Assembly: GCA_036874045.1 (NCBI GenBank)
Contig: JAZBRI010000011.1
Span: 10,593,501-10,657,500, forward strand
Reading direction: 5' to 3'
Source of the DNA: Cymodocea nodosa
Lineage: Eukaryota > Streptophyta > Magnoliopsida > Alismatales > Cymodoceaceae
DNA length: 64,000 nt
Each line of letters starts with the position of its first letter. Position 1 is the stretch's first letter. Below the pieces are notes generated by a model. That model saw nothing but the letters and a program-made list of their open reading frames with translations. It made no database searches and was not told where the DNA came from. A program made the position numbers and the translations under genes. Of the stretch, positions 34,151 through 45,953 are shown in pieces.

Positions 34151-34990
34151 GAAGAAAAATGAATATGTCCAATCATTATTACTTCAGATTTAAAAGAGGA
34201 TCAAATTTCTAAATTAAAAGATGTAAAATCTTATAAAGAGGCAATAGGATGGACTATGGCTGATATAAAAGGGTTAAGTGCAACTTTATGCTGTCACACA
34301 TATATTTAGAAGAGAATGCTAAACCAGTTAGAATTCCTGAGAGGAGATTAAATTCAAACCTTAAAGAAGTAGTTAGGAAGGAAATAGTAAAATAGTTAGA
34401 TAATGACATAATTTATCTGATTTCTGATAGCTCATGGGTTAGTCCAATCCATGTAGTTTCCAAGAAATCAAGATTAACACTTATTAGGAATGAAAGTCAA
34501 GACTTGATACCTACTAGAATTCAATCAAGTTGGAGAGTGTATATAGACTATAGAAAGTTGAATGTTGTGATTAGGAAAGATCATTTTCCCTTGCCTTTTA
34601 TAAATTAAATGCTAGAGAAATTAGTAGAGCAAGAATATTTTTGTTTCCTAGATGGTTATTCAAGATATAACCAAGTTTCAATAGTATCAAAGGATCAAGA
34701 GAAAACAACTTTCACATGTCCTAATGGAACTTATGCTTTTAAGAGGATGCCATTCGGATTATGCAATGCACCAACTACCTTTCAAAGGTGTATGCAAGAC
34801 ATTCACTGTAATGATTGAAGATTTTTTAGAAATATTTATAGATGATTTTACTGTATATGGAACTTCATATGAAGTGTGTTTAAGCAATTTAGACCAAGTA
34901 TTAAAACGTTGTATGGAAAAGAATCTAGTTCTAAATTGGAAAAAATGTCACTTCATGGTTAAACAATGAATAGTCTTAGGACATGTTGTT
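34151..34990 (+). pseudogene. Gypsy B reverse transcriptase
   Basis: Motifs in order are YKEAIGWTMADIKG, PVRIPERRLNSNLKEVV, SWVSPIHVVSKKS, VYIDYRKLNVV, EYFCFLDGYSRYNQVS, RMPFGLCNAPTTFQRCMQ, the catalytic FIDD at 34835-34846 within FLEIFIDDFTVYG, and KKCHFMVKQ. A shifted joint near 34800, a TGA at Gly in KQ-stop-IVLGHV, and TAG/TAA at Gln or Trp positions break it. The downstream frame then continues uninterrupted into RNase H. Confidence 0.9.
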
Positions 34991-34993
34991 TCA

Positions 34994-36322
34994 ATGAAAT
35001 GGCTGAAAGTAGATAAAGTCAAAATAGAAGTAATTTCTAATCTACCAGAACCTAAATCAGTAAAAGATATTAGATCATTTCTAGGGCATGCAAGATTTTA
35101 TAGAAGATTCATTAAAGATTTTAGCAAAATAGCTAAACCTTTAACTAATCTATTAAAAGATGTCTCATTTAACTTTGATAAAAATTGCAAAGAAGCATTT
35201 TTCAAGCTTAAAACTAGCTTAATTTCAACCCTTATAATACAAGTACCTAATTGGAGCCATCCATTTGAATTAATGTGCGATGCATCTAATTTTGCTGTAG
35301 GAGTAGTGCTGGGACAGAAGATAGAAAAATCTCCTAGAGTAATTCATTATGCAAGCAAAGTTTTAAATGATGCTCAAGTTAATTATACAACTATTGAAAA
35401 AGAACTATTAGCTGTTGTGTTTGCCTTAGAAAAGTTTAGATCATATCTGATTAGAGCTAAAGTGATAGTATACACAGATCATTCAGCTTTAAAACACCTA
35501 ATAACAAAGAAAGAGACTAAATTTAGGTTGATCTGGTGGATATTGTTATTACAAGAATTTGATCTAGAAATTAAAGATAAAAAAGGATGTGCGAATGTAA
35601 TAGCAGATCATTTATCAAGATTACAAATAGAAAAATCAAACATTGAAATTAATGATAATTTTTTTGATGAACAATTAATGACCATAAACACAATGCCTTG
35701 GTATGCAGACATAATTAATTACTTAGTTACTGGTTTAACACCTAAGGATTGGAATAGACAAGATAAGAAATTATTTTTTTCAAGAGTGCAATATTATTAT
35801 TGGGAAGACCCATACTTATTTAAGAAATTTCCTAATCTAATTTTAAGGAAGTGTGTTCCAGAAACTAAATATCAGAACATATTGTCTTTCTACCATGACC
35901 AAGCATGCGGAGGACATTTTAGTTTAAGGAAAACTACTACTAAAATTCTGCAATGTGGATTCTATTGGCCAACACTATTCAAAGATGCTCATAAATACTA
36001 CTTAAGTTGCTTAAGATGTCAACAAATTGGAAGGATATCAAAGAAGAATATGATTCCTCTGAATTCTATTATTGAGGTTGAAATCTTTGATGTGTGGGGA
36101 ATAGATTTTATGGGTCCATTTCCTATGTCTAATCAATTTAATTATATATTGTTGGGGGTGGATTATATATCTAAATGGATAGAAGTTATTCCTACAAAAA
36201 CTAATGACAACAAAGTGGTAATACATTTTATAAGAACTAATATAATTGCTAGATTTGGAATACCTAAAGCTATTATTAGTGATAGAGGAGCTCATTTCTG
36301 TATAGAAGTTTTGAAGTCTTAA
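34994..36322 (+). CDS. Gypsy B RT thumb, RNase H and integrase (442-codon open frame)
   Basis: This is one of the longest intact frames in the window. It starts in the RT thumb ([20 protein letters not shown]), continues through RNase H ([44 protein letters not shown]), then integrase: an HHCC zinc finger ([11 protein letters not shown]...CLRCQQIG), catalytic Asp in [23 protein letters not shown] and catalytic Asp in [10 protein letters not shown]. It stops shortly after the second Asp; the Glu-bearing part (GQVESTNKQIK) lies in a shifted, interrupted frame downstream. It is a fragment of a polyprotein, not a free gene, and the ATG is incidental. Confidence 0.9.
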   Translation: MKWLKVDKVKIEVISNLPEPKSVKDIRSFLGHARFYRRFIKDFSKIAKPLTNLLKDVSFNFDKNCKEAFFKLKTSLISTLIIQVPNWSHPFELMCDASNFAVGVVLGQKIEKSPRVIHYASKVLNDAQVNYTTIEKELLAVVFALEKFRSYLIRAKVIVYTDHSALKHLITKKETKFRLIWWILLLQEFDLEIKDKKGCANVIADHLSRLQIEKSNIEINDNFFDEQLMTINTMPWYADIINYLVTGLTPKDWNRQDKKLFFSRVQYYYWEDPYLFKKFPNLILRKCVPETKYQNILSFYHDQACGGHFSLRKTTTKILQCGFYWPTLFKDAHKYYLSCLRCQQIGRISKKNMIPLNSIIEVEIFDVWGIDFMGPFPMSNQFNYILLGVDYISKWIEVIPTKTNDNKVVIHFIRTNIIARFGIPKAIISDRGAHFCIEVLKS

Positions 36323-36997
36323 TGAAGAAATATTGAGTAAATCACAAAATAGCAACATATTATCCATAAACAAGTGGACAAGTAGAAAGTACAAACAAAC
36401 AAATTAAGTTAATCTTAGAAAAAGTAGTAAATCCTATTAAAAAAGATTGGGCTAATAGGTTAATAAATGCACTTTAGGCTTATAGAACTTCTTATAAGAC
36501 AAGCTTAGGTATGTCACCTTTTAGAATAGTATATGAAAAGAGTTGTCATTTACCAACTGAAATTGAACATAATGCTTATTGGGCATTAAAAACTCTAAAC
36601 ACTAATTTAAATCAAGTTGCTGAAAATAAAAAATGTAATTAATTGAGTTAAAAGAATTTAAGAATTAAGCTTATTCGAAAACTGTAAAAGAAAAAGAGAA
36701 AATGAAGTTTTGGCGTAACAAGAAAATTATTCCAAAAACTTTTGAAATAGGACAAGAAGTATATCTTTACATGACTAGACTTTATAACCATCTAGGAAAA
36801 TTAAGATCTAGATGGGCAGGACCTTACATAGTTCAAAATATTTATTCCTATGGAGCTATAGAAATTGAAAATCCTAAAAATCAGAATATATTTAAAGTAA
36901 ATGGACAAATACTTAGACCTATTCTAAAGTTTCCAAAAAATTCCTTCGGAATTATAGAAGAAGTAAGAGTAGAGGACTACTCGAGTTCTATTAAGTA

Positions 36998-36998
<1 letters not shown>
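36323..36998 (+). pseudogene. Gypsy B integrase C-terminal part
   Basis: After the stop at 36320 the sequence keeps TSGQVESTNKQIK with the third catalytic residue (Glu), then [16 protein letters not shown], and a clean 98-codon frame (36702-36998) with FWRNKKIIPKTFEIGQEVYL and GKLRSRWAGPYIVQNI, the usual Athila-type integrase C-terminus ending FKVNGQILRPILK. A few TAG, TAA and TGA stops separate the parts. Confidence 0.85.
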
Positions 36999-37029
<31 letters not shown>

Positions 37030-37730
37030 TAATGTAGAGTCGGTTTAACTAAAAGAAATCATCAGTTCTACCAATGTAGAAAAATTAAAAGAAAATATTG
37101 TAATGGTCACACTGAAAGGATCCATCAACCTAACCAATTACTAAAAAAAAGTATAAAAAAAAGTAAAAAGAGAAATTTTATATTAAGTAAAGTGTCGGTT
37201 TGACCGAAACAAAGTATTGATTCAACTAAGTGTTAGAAAAATATATATTCTATAATTTTGGTTCAATCGTGGAAGTATAATGGTTTGACTGAAATTCTAA
37301 AATAGTAAAATTAAGAGTCGATCGAACCAGAGATTCTTTAGTGTTGACTGAATAATTGTTACCATAGTTATTTATTTTATTAGTTATAACTTTACGGGAG
37401 ATTCGTTGAGTTAAGCTTAACTCAATGACTTACTCCATTGAGTCTAAGATAAGTTAGTGAACTTACACAAACTAAGTTAATGAACTCAATGGAGTACTTA
37501 AGGTAAGTCCACGAACTAAGTCCGTAGAGTTAACTGTAACTCCACAAAATAGTATGTGTTAATAGTGATAGTTTGCATGGGAAATGACCTAATTACTTGC
37601 CAAAAAAACTTAGGGTTTATTTATACTAAAACTTAAGATTTAAGGGCATTATCTGCAGAAATCTTTTCAAACTTAGAATAGTAAAGATCATAGCGATTTT
37701 GTTCTATTCCGTAATGCAACGAAGATAGAT
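36999..37730 (+). promoter_or_regulatory. Dyad-rich gap between integrase and downstream ORF (gypsy B)
   Basis: It contains an AT dinucleotide run (36999-37030), several TCGGTTTGACCGAA-like dyads (37040-37330) and then a cluster of CGTTGAGTTAAG/CTTAACTCAATG and GTAGAGTTAACTGTAACTCCAC dyads (37390-37550). The same order is present in gypsy A at 58381-58984. These are the dyads found in the LTRs, so the gap could carry a promoter for the downstream ORF. No transcript evidence exists here. Confidence 0.45.
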
Positions 37731-39960
37731 ATGGAACAAAACTTTTGGGATCAGATTGACATTACAAAATTCCTCAAATAGTCGGAAGAATGGCATTCAA
37801 GGCAAAAGATTAGAAATACTATCAGAGAAAAGCAACTTGAAAAGGTAGAGGACGACCTCTTCTTCTTTACAAGAAGGCTCGTAAAGTTGAATGTTAGAAT
37901 ACCTGATATAATGGAAACAAGAATGCAAGTGGTAACTGAAGCTACTGTAAATAGAAAAAGAAAAATTAGGTCGCACAATGAAGTTGTCCTAAAACTTATA
38001 AGAAGGAAATCACAACTGTGGTTTATAAGAAAGATAGTTGCAAAAGTAGCTTATCAACAAGAAAAAGAACAGAGAGAGTAGGAAGAACTAGAGCAGTAGT
38101 TGGAACCTTCACATCAAGCTCAACTAAGAGAGTAAGTTGAAGCGGCTGTAGCAACAGAACAAGCAAGACCTTCAATTCCACCTCCTCGACCATTAGAAAG
38201 AGTAGTAGTTCTAGGGCCATCTACTGAAGAAGAGTTAAGAGAGTTTGAAGAACTAGTTCAAGTTGGGAAAAGCCAAGGAGAACTAGAAGATTTGGTAGTA
38301 ACTAAAGTACATCTAGTGTTTGATGCACTTCACAAAAGAAGGGTTGTAGAAAAGTTGAAGGCCCAACACAAAATTAAAGTTGAACAGCATCAAGAAGCCA
38401 TTGTCATACCTACTATAAGAGAAGCCGAGGCTAGTCCTTTGAGACCAGCAACTATAGAGAAAGTGAAACAAGAAGAGCTAGTACATGTGGCTCGAGTGCC
38501 TAAAGAGCCTCTTTTTGTTTATTTGTTATCTAAAGAAGAAGAAGAAGAGTAGGCACAACTGTTAAGAAGAAGAAAAGGAAAAGAAATGATACCTAAGGCT
38601 CAAGCAGAAATTAAATCTGAGCCTATTGTATTTACAATAGGGCATAAAGAGCCCATTTTTGTAAATTTGCTATCAGAAGAAGAAGAAGATCAAGAGCAGG
38701 AGCAAAGAAGAGAAGAAAAATAAGCTGAAATTAGTCTATAGCTTGAAGAATTGGAAAAAGAAGTTAGGGCATAATATATTATGCCCATAACTCCATCCCA
38801 ATTTACCATAGAATCAGAAAGAACAGTAACAATGCAGATTGGTAGTGAGGAGGAAGAAGAAAGAGAAGAAGCTAAGTAGGAAGCTGAACAGGAAGAAAAT
38901 AATTCGATAGATTCCACTAAAGAGGGAGAAACTCTTCAACAATTTATGAAGAAAATACAAGATAAAAGTATGGAAAGTTTTGTAGGCTCTCCACCACATT
39001 TCAGAACTAAAAGATAGGAATCTCCAGATTATTTTCAACAATAAGTACAACAGCAAGCTCAATAACTTAAAGAAGAAATTCAAGAACAAATCCAAATTCT
39101 TGATTCATTTGAAGTAACAATTCTGAATGAAGCTCACTTTTGGAGTTAGGAAGTATATAACAAGTATTAAGAAATAAAGAGGTATGATATAATTTACAGT
39201 AGGCCAATAAACTAGACGGGAATGGGGAGGTTAGAGAATTATTTGAATTCTAGGGCCTACTGGAAATTATTTCAAAGACAAAAGGGCATGCAATTTATGA
39301 AAATTCAGTACCCTATTTTTATGTAAATTTAAGAGAGGAAGAAGGAAAATTAATTTCTAATGTGGAGGAAGTTAATATTCAGATAACACTAGAACTCCTC
39401 CACAACATTTTTAGACTGAAAAATGAAAGGATTGAAATTCTAGAAAACACAACTACAATTGAATGGATAGAACAAGAAATCAAGCAATGGTTGGCCATCG
39501 ACCCTAATGTACCATTACTGAACAAACTGAAGTATTTAAATGGAAAAGCACACATGGTGGCAAACATTTAGTCAAAATTGTCTATCAGAGGCATAGCTAT
39601 GATATATAATTGAGTCAATTTGTCAAATGGGCCACGTATGCAATTATAAACAAAATTCAAGTTAATTGGTGCTAAGTCTTCTTGTCAAAGATAAAGCCTG
39701 CAAAGAAGAAACTATTTTATGAGGACTTGATATCAATACTAATGATAGAAGGAATTGATTTCACGAATTGGACATCCAAGAAGATAAGATCTAGAACTAT
39801 TTCTGTAAAGGAGTATAGAAATTATAATGCTACTACTACTGCTGCTAAGATTGTTGGACCTTCTAGAGAATTTACAAGAGTTGTAGAATAGATAAATTAA
39901 TTAGAGCAACAATTAGAAAAGCTCCAGATGGAAGTAGATGAACTTAAGAAGAAAGACTAA
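37731..39960 (+). pseudogene. Gypsy B downstream ORF (coiled-coil, Glu-rich, putative plant transposon protein)
   Basis: The ATG gives MEQNFWDQIDITKFLK. A helix-rich, basic N-terminus follows (RNTIREKQLEKVEDDL, IPDIMETRMQVVTEA), then a Glu-rich middle with EEEEE runs, a homology block (FWS..EVYNKY, YDIIYSRPIN), VEEVNIQITLELLHNIF, IEWIEQEIKQWLAIDPN, NKIQVNW and KKLFYEDLISILM, and a coiled-coil C-terminus (QQLEKLQMEVDELKKKD, TAA at 39958). About 740 codons if repaired; around twenty stops, mostly TAG then TAA and usually at Gln positions. Copia E and the copy at 23181 have the same late domain. Function is unknown; the position is that of env-like ORFs in Athila elements, but no signal peptide or membrane segment is visible. 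Confidence 0.8.
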
Positions 39961-41005
39961 ATGTATTATTCATCTACTTGTATTAAAAAATATCTAATTG
40001 TATGTAATTGTAAACTATTTATAAACAAATGTTTAAACAACAAGATGCTTCTGAATTAATGATTGTGAATGAATAATTTAATTTAGAACTGTATTGAAGA
40101 TGAATATTGTATATCTATTTGTTTAAAGCTTTGCAGGAATGTTTTAAAATTTTTACAATTTTATGAAAGATGTGCTTAAAGGCACAATTATTTAAGAAAC
40201 ACCTGAATATGTTTACAAATTGTAAAAACTATAAATTCTACATATCAAGAAATGAACTGTAAGTTAAATATGCATATAATGTTCAGATTTAAATGAGTTT
40301 AAATTGGAACACTACATTAATGTAATGTATTTAACTTTATTTAAGTTGAAGTATGTAGGAAAAATATATAGAAGTTAAGATGAGAAGTAGTTGTTAGAAA
40401 AATTTGCTAAGTATTAACTCAACGAAGTTAGTTCATGGAGTTAACATTAACTCCACGATGTCAATAATAAAATATAAGGTCACTCCATTGAGTTATCTAT
40501 AACTCAACAAAGTTAGTCCGTGGAATTAGCAAATAGAAGATGAAGCTAGTCTGTGGAGTTAGCTGTAACTCAATGAGATTAATTCGTTGAGTTAGGAACA
40601 GTAACTGAGGTAGTCCATTGAGTTATCTGTAACTCAACGAAGTTAGTTCGTAGAGTTAGTGCAATAGTTATTCTTTTATCCACGGATGAAACTTCATGGG
40701 TTTAGCAGTTATTGAAATTTAAAAATTATAAGTGGAACAAGTATCCATAAAAATAGAAACCATACTACATATTACAAGACATGTTCTTGCAACGAGATTC
40801 ATTTGCATTATGGGCGTGCATTATAAATATAGAACAAAATGTTATTTATTGATTACCAGCAATTGAGGAGAGAAAAAAATTCGTTGGGAAACTAGAAGGA
40901 GAAGCAGCTAATTCAACTTCATCCGTCAACAACTATTTATTGTGAACAAAGCTTCAAACTAGTATGTAATTAATCTTTTGTAATTTTACTTTATGTTAAG
41001 AGTTT
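39961..41005 (+). promoter_or_regulatory. Second dyad-rich gap, before the capsid gag
   Basis: After about 440 bases of plain AT-rich sequence, 40410-40680 holds at least five ATTGAGTTATCTATAACTCAAC-like dyads and halves such as TTAACATTAACTCCACG and GTCCGTGGAATTAG. No LTR terminus (ACAAACA) and no TGGCGCC primer site occurs. A short ACCAGCAATTGAGGAGAG stretch near 40855 shows no clear similarity to a primer site. Arrangement resembles the gap at 36999-37730. Confidence 0.45.
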
Positions 41006-41996
41006 ATGAGCACATGGACTCATTCTCCTAGCACTAAACGATTAGTAAGAACACCTACACAAGATTATTTAACATAGAAGCATACTGAAAAATTTTCTAA
41101 AGTGGACTTTAACAAAATCCTTAGGAGTGTAGCTAACCTTTCTTTAAAGAAGAATGAAGATATCACTGCTCTAGTAGAAAAATCATTAAGGGAAATTCTA
41201 TATCCTGAACTAGTTGATGAACCTTCATGTATTCGATTGTCAAACTTTGAGAGAGATAGGTTTGAACTAAAATCTAATTATATTAGTCAATTACCACACT
41301 TTCATGGATTAAAAAAAGAAGATGCCTATTATTTCTTTAGAGAATTTAATGAAGTTTGTCAAATGATGAAAATGTCGAACATGAGTATTGATGCTATTAA
41401 ACTTAGATATATTCCTTTTGCTTTAAAAGACACAGCTAAGAGATGGTTATATACTTTGTCGCCTGATTCAATTTCTACATGGACTGAATTTTGCTTTGTT
41501 TTTTTGGAAAAATATTATCCAACATATCAAACAATTAAAAACAAAAAGGAAATATTAATGTGTAGCCAAAAATAAGGAGATCATTCTAGAAATATTTTGA
41601 ACAATTCAAAGATTTACTAACTCAATATCCACATCATGCAATGAGTAAAGCACAATTAATAGGTATAATTTATGAAGGCATAGATGTTTCAACTAAATCT
41701 TTATTAGAATCTACTTGTCAAAATGGATTTTTAAAACTGCGTAGTGACGAAGCATGGGCATACTTGGAAAACTTTCCAAAAAGAACTACTTAGTGGGAAA
41801 ACTCAACTAAAGCTATTATAGATAAAAGAATATTACCAAGGGGAATGAATGAAATAGATTTAAGCACTATGCTTGAAGTTAAATTAACTAAGTTAACAAA
41901 GAAAATGAAAGAGTTATCATTAAATCAAAAACTAGCAAAAAAGAATGCAAATATTAATGACTTAGATATTATTTATGCTAGAAACTAGAAAGATAA
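41006..41996 (+). pseudogene. Athila-type capsid gag (Retrotrans_gag)
   Basis: The ATG at 41006 gives MSTWTHSPSTKRLV; one TAG (at about 41075) precedes a clean 157-codon frame with LPHFHGLKKEDAYYFFREFN, IDAIKLRYIPFALKDTAKRW, LYTLSPDSISTWTEFCFVFL and KYYPTYQTI. A frameshift near 41570 leads to KYFEQFKDLLTQYPHHAMS, GIIYEGIDVSTKSLLESTC and EAWAYLENFPKRT. This is the capsid domain order of Athila gag. It would build the particle shell. It lies after the downstream ORF of gypsy B rather than next to a 5' LTR, and it is cut at 41996 by a Cop-5 LTR. Confidence 0.85.
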
Positions 41997-43024
41997 CATA
42001 GGATCGTTGTATCACAAGAGGGAGGGTGAATTGTGTCTTTAGTAATTAAATTACCAACGGATAAAACAAGAATACAAAACACTTGTAAATAAAATTCTAT
42101 TCTTTATAAACTTTAAAGAAAGAATTTATAACTTCTTTTCAGCTCAATTCCCTTCTTATCAGTTTTGATACGGTAAAGTCCGATATACAATTCAAATAGA
42201 AAATGAAGTCCTTATTCTAAGCTAATTTCGAATTGTATAAAACCTTATCATTATGCACGTAGCTCTTTTTCCTTCTTTTTGCTCAGCTTCTATATCTCTT
42301 CTTCTTCTATTGTCGAATTTCTATATTTTTTGCATTTATAGCTTCTTATTCTAAAATTTCTTGGAATTCCAAACTTCTTCTGATGTTGGGAATTATTTTG
42401 GATTGGGATGATCGTAATGCAACTCGTACTCTCTATTTATAATAGTCAAAACTATGACTTCATGTTCAGCATGTTCATCCACTTAATCCATAATCTACAT
42501 ACTAATTTCAAATTCAAATTATCCACGATTTCTACTATCTTTTTGAATTTCCACTATGTCCACTCTCTATTTTGAAATTTCCACTATCTCCACTATCATT
42601 TTGAATTTCTATGATTTCATATCATAGATCCATCGAAACTTTATCTTCTTGAAGATTTGTAGAATATCTTCTAAGTCACCATTTTAGTTGAACACTTATC
42701 TTTAAAGTCCTGTAAAACAAAAGGCAAAATCGAAACGACTTCCTGTAAAACGATAACTTAACTATACGAGTTTTTAACATAACACTTCGACTAAATCGAA
42801 ACGTTAACTATCCAAAAGTTTAATTATCCAAAGCTTAACTATCTAAAAACTTTAATTCTCTGAAAAATCTTAACTATTCAAAAGTTAACTATTCAAAATT
42901 TTAAATGAAACTTTCTACTAACTTGTCAATATTTAACTACGTGACTATTATACTTAGAAAATATTATTTAGACTTATTTATAAACTTTAATAAAGCATTC
43001 ATCATCAAAACAAAATTCCTATCA
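41997..43024 (-). mobile_element. Copia E 3' LTR (Cop-5)
   Basis: On the minus strand it begins TGATAGGAATTTTG...GATGATG at 43024 and ends CACCCTCCCTCTTGTGATAC...GATCCTAT near 41997. It is about 1.03 kb long. TTAACTATCCAAAA half dyads cluster at 42800-42900 and one TATACGAGTTTTT lies near 42763-42775. The left end is inserted in the Athila gag at 41996; the exact terminus is uncertain by a few bases. Confidence 0.75.
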
Positions 43025-43269
43025 ATCTCACCCTTTTTGATGATGTCAAAACTTAATAAGTCAAATAATCTTTCTTCTCCCCCTTTTTGGCATTATAAAA
43101 AAATAAATAATATGTAAGGAAGAAAAATTTGCTAAGTATATATCATTCAAAAAGAAATTTTTAAACATACATAACTCATTCATGGAAAATAATAAATTGT
43201 TTAAATAAAAACTGTTTTAAACAAAAATTTGTAAAAAACAAGTATATAACATTAAATTTGGTAAATAGT
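43025..43269 (-). other. Copia E 3' noncoding region with polypurine tract
   Basis: On the minus strand AAAAAGGGTGAGAT lies at the LTR start. CATCATCAAAA before it and TTTTGATGATG inside the LTR form the same inverted pair as in the Cop-2 3' end. A GCCAAAAAGGGGGAGAAG purine run at about 43077-43094 may be a second polypurine tract; the equivalent is seen at 28155-28172. Confidence 0.65.
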
Positions 43270-45953
43270 TTTATAGAAAATTTTTGGCAACAAATTACAA
43301 TGAATGAAAATCATGTAATACATAATTTATTTATATTCACAAGCCTCTTTGTCTTTGAAAAATATCTAGCAGAGTTTCTAAAATTTTCTATGCAATTTTT
43401 GTACTTACTCTGTTTATTTGATCAATTACTGCTTAATCTAAATTTGAATGTGAAGCTTGTGATGGTTGTTGTAAAAAATCTGTATTTATATCTGTATGTA
43501 AATTTGTATGTATACCTGTATGTTGTTCATATACTATATGTTGCTGTTGTTCTTCTAAAAATTGTGTTGACTATTGTTGTCGCTGTTGTGACTGATTTTG
43601 CCTATCCTGTTGTTATTGTTGCTATCGAATCACAAGTGTATCTACTTCTTGGTATTTTTGAAGTTCTTTTGCAGGGAAAGATCGTGACTTTAATATTTTC
43701 TATGGCCAAGGTGTAATATCTATTTGACTTGCCACAATTCTTAAAAGTATATCACTATAAAATAATTTACTTTACAAGGTTAAAATATGATAAACAAAAA
43801 TATCATATCAATTCACTTGTATATAGTTAATCAACACATATGTAGCATAAAGATAGCATTTGTCAACCTCTGCTCCATGACCAAACCTTTTAAGCATTGA
43901 AGCATGCAATATCTTTGCAATAAAATGTGATTGGCCATTTAAATCATTTAGTAATCTCATTTGATTGTTGGCAATCGAATCTTTGGCTAAACTTTTAATG
44001 TCTCATCCTAATTGATAGACTTATTTTCTTTCTGATAATTTAACTCCTTCATTTTTCAATCCAAGTACTTGATAAGTATTTCTGGAGTTAAATATATATC
44101 TAATTCTTGTATATTTGAAACAGGAATATCATCTTCTATTGTTAAATTTGACTAAAAGCAACTTACAATTTCTAGTATAATAATATAGCCTGGCTATTGT
44201 GGAAGTAGAGTCAACAAACCTTGAAATTCAAACATTTCTCTTATATTTGCCATCCCTTCAAACTTAACTAGTCTTGAATATAAAACTATAAAAGTTTTAT
44301 ATGTTTGAAATTTTTCATAATAGGATCTATTTCTAAACTATAATAATGTATTTTCTTCTAAATTTTGTTCAGGATTAGATATTTTCCTGTCATGATTTTC
44401 TAACCTGGGACTTATTTCAATATTGTTAGCAGCATCTTCATGTTCAGATCTATCAGAACTAGAGGAGTTTCTATCAAAACTTCTAAAAATATTTGAAGTA
44501 TCTAGTATGGTCATATGAATAATATGCTGAGCTACTTCTATTTGATCTTCTTCAAACATATCAACAACTGACATTTCTATATTACTAACAATCAATGTAG
44601 TATGCTCTATATCAGCAACATTTATTTCTATAAGTGATCTATTAAACAACTATCTTTGTATAAAAGAATGTTCTATATCTATCTGTGTAATAGAATCATT
44701 CTTTAATTCTAAAATTTCTATAAATGAGATATCAACAATGTCATATTCTATTTGTAACTGTGTATTTTGCTGATTATATACAATTATCAACAAATATACT
44801 ATATACTGTAATAGACATAACTAAATGTATAAAATGTAGTATAAGCAACTATACCAAAAATTAAGTCTCTATCCAAGATACAATAAGAGGAAAAATATAT
44901 GTACATTCCTCTTCAAATGAAATATCTTCAAAATTCATAGACTTAGTTTCTATGTCATCAAAAATGTCATCATAATTGATATCATCTATATATATATCAT
45001 CAAAACTTCCTACATTTTCTGTTTTCATAGGAAAAGAATGTTGGCTTGCAGCATGATGTGAAAAGCTTTCCATTGTATTAAAAGTAACATTATGAACTAA
45101 TGTGACATAATACCTTAAAGTGTATGCTTGTAATCCGATATTTGTCACATTTGCTAGGATTCCTGAAACAAAATCCTGTCTAGTTTGTGCAATGGAATAT
45201 AGTTTTCCATTTTTCAAAGATTCTTCTCTTTACTGTAATATACCTTGTACACCTACAGTTAGTCCAAAATATTCTATTGTCTTCTTCTTTTTCCGACTAT
45301 ATGTCTGTAGTGTCTCAGGTTGTTCAAGAGGTTCTAATGTTTGCTTTATTTCTCCTGTTAAAGGCACCTATGGTCTTGATGGTCCTTCACCATGTTGCCT
45401 AGATTGCAATAATGGAATATAGAGTTTTAAGCTTTCAACCTCAACCATTTTCAGTTGATAAACTTTTTTATCCTTCACTTTAAATGCCCATTTTCCAAAT
45501 GGCAGTTTTCTATTCAATAATAAACTTCTGTATTTCACCTAAAATAGCAAGGGAAAAATAATGTTGGAAATACAAAGATTCTAATTTCTTGTTGGCATTT
45601 TCTATCATGGGTCCCTATTTCTTTCTGTAATAAGTAATAGACTATACCAATTTTTCAAGTACTTGTCTAGAACTTGTAACAACCTCAAGGTTAGGTTGTA
45701 ATGTTCTTTTCCGTATTTATAACGTAGAAAGTTTGGTCTGTTTTAGTCTAAACTATGTCTCTGCATAGTTTTTAATAAATTTCCAACAGAAATTTTTCTC
45801 GTCTTGAATAACTTTTCAAATTTCATGTAATACTTCATTCGAAAAAGTATACCTAGAGTAAATGTCGTTGATCTCACTTTCTATTTTCTGAAGTTTCATC
45901 TCTCTTTTTTGTACTTTTGTCATTCTACCACGTCCTCTTTCACATCCTAACAT
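43270..45953 (-). pseudogene. Copia E downstream ORF (putative plant transposon protein), copy 3
   Basis: Read on the minus strand from ATG at 45953: MLGCERGRGRMTKV, a helical stretch (KREMKLQKIESEINDIY), TLQPNLEVVTSSRQVLEKLV, ENANKKLESLYFQHYF, PFGKWAFKVKDKKVYQLKM, a clean frame 45217-44861 with GKLYSIAQTRQDFVSGILAN and an acidic DDIYIDDINYDDIFDDIE tract, an acidic frame 44649-44338, then the shared late domain (NIREMFEFQGLL, LTPEILIKYL, FIAKILHAS, LYATYVLINYIQVN, SKLFYSD) and a Gln-rich tail. About 890 codons if repaired. Many stops are TAG or TAA at likely Gln positions. No known function; likely separate from pol because a 1.8-kb gap lies between. Confidence 0.7.

Larger units (their letters stand above)
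30290..41996 (+). mobile_element. Gypsy B, Athila-like Gyp-L element (composite entry)
   Basis: The order is: 5' LTR, tRNA-Asp-type primer site, zinc-knuckle ORF, protease, RT, RNase H, integrase, a dyad-rich gap, a downstream ORF, a second dyad-rich gap, and a capsid gag that is cut by a Cop-5 LTR at 41997. No 3' LTR is seen. Whether the terminal gag belongs to this element or to another insertion is undecided: no LTR end or primer site separates it from the downstream ORF, which favours one element. It shares close colinear homology with gypsy A. Confidence 0.6.

Noticed and set aside
37731-39960. Use of TAG and TAA as Gln codons (a ciliate-like code), since most stops in this ORF fall at Gln positions and TGA is rare.
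   Set aside because: Other copies show stops at Trp (TGG to TAG or TGA) and frameshifts, and the homologous position in the sister copy is often a normal CAA, CAG or TGG. Methylated-cytosine deamination in dead elements explains it.
37731-39960. Envelope-like glycoprotein as identity for the ORF downstream of integrase.
   Set aside because: No signal peptide, transmembrane segment or cysteine pattern is visible; the protein is charged, Glu/Gln-rich and coiled-coil-like.
43258-43716. A 152-codon plus-strand frame rich in Leu, Val and Tyr as a membrane protein.
   Set aside because: It is the antisense shadow of the Gln-rich C-terminus of the minus-strand copia E downstream ORF.
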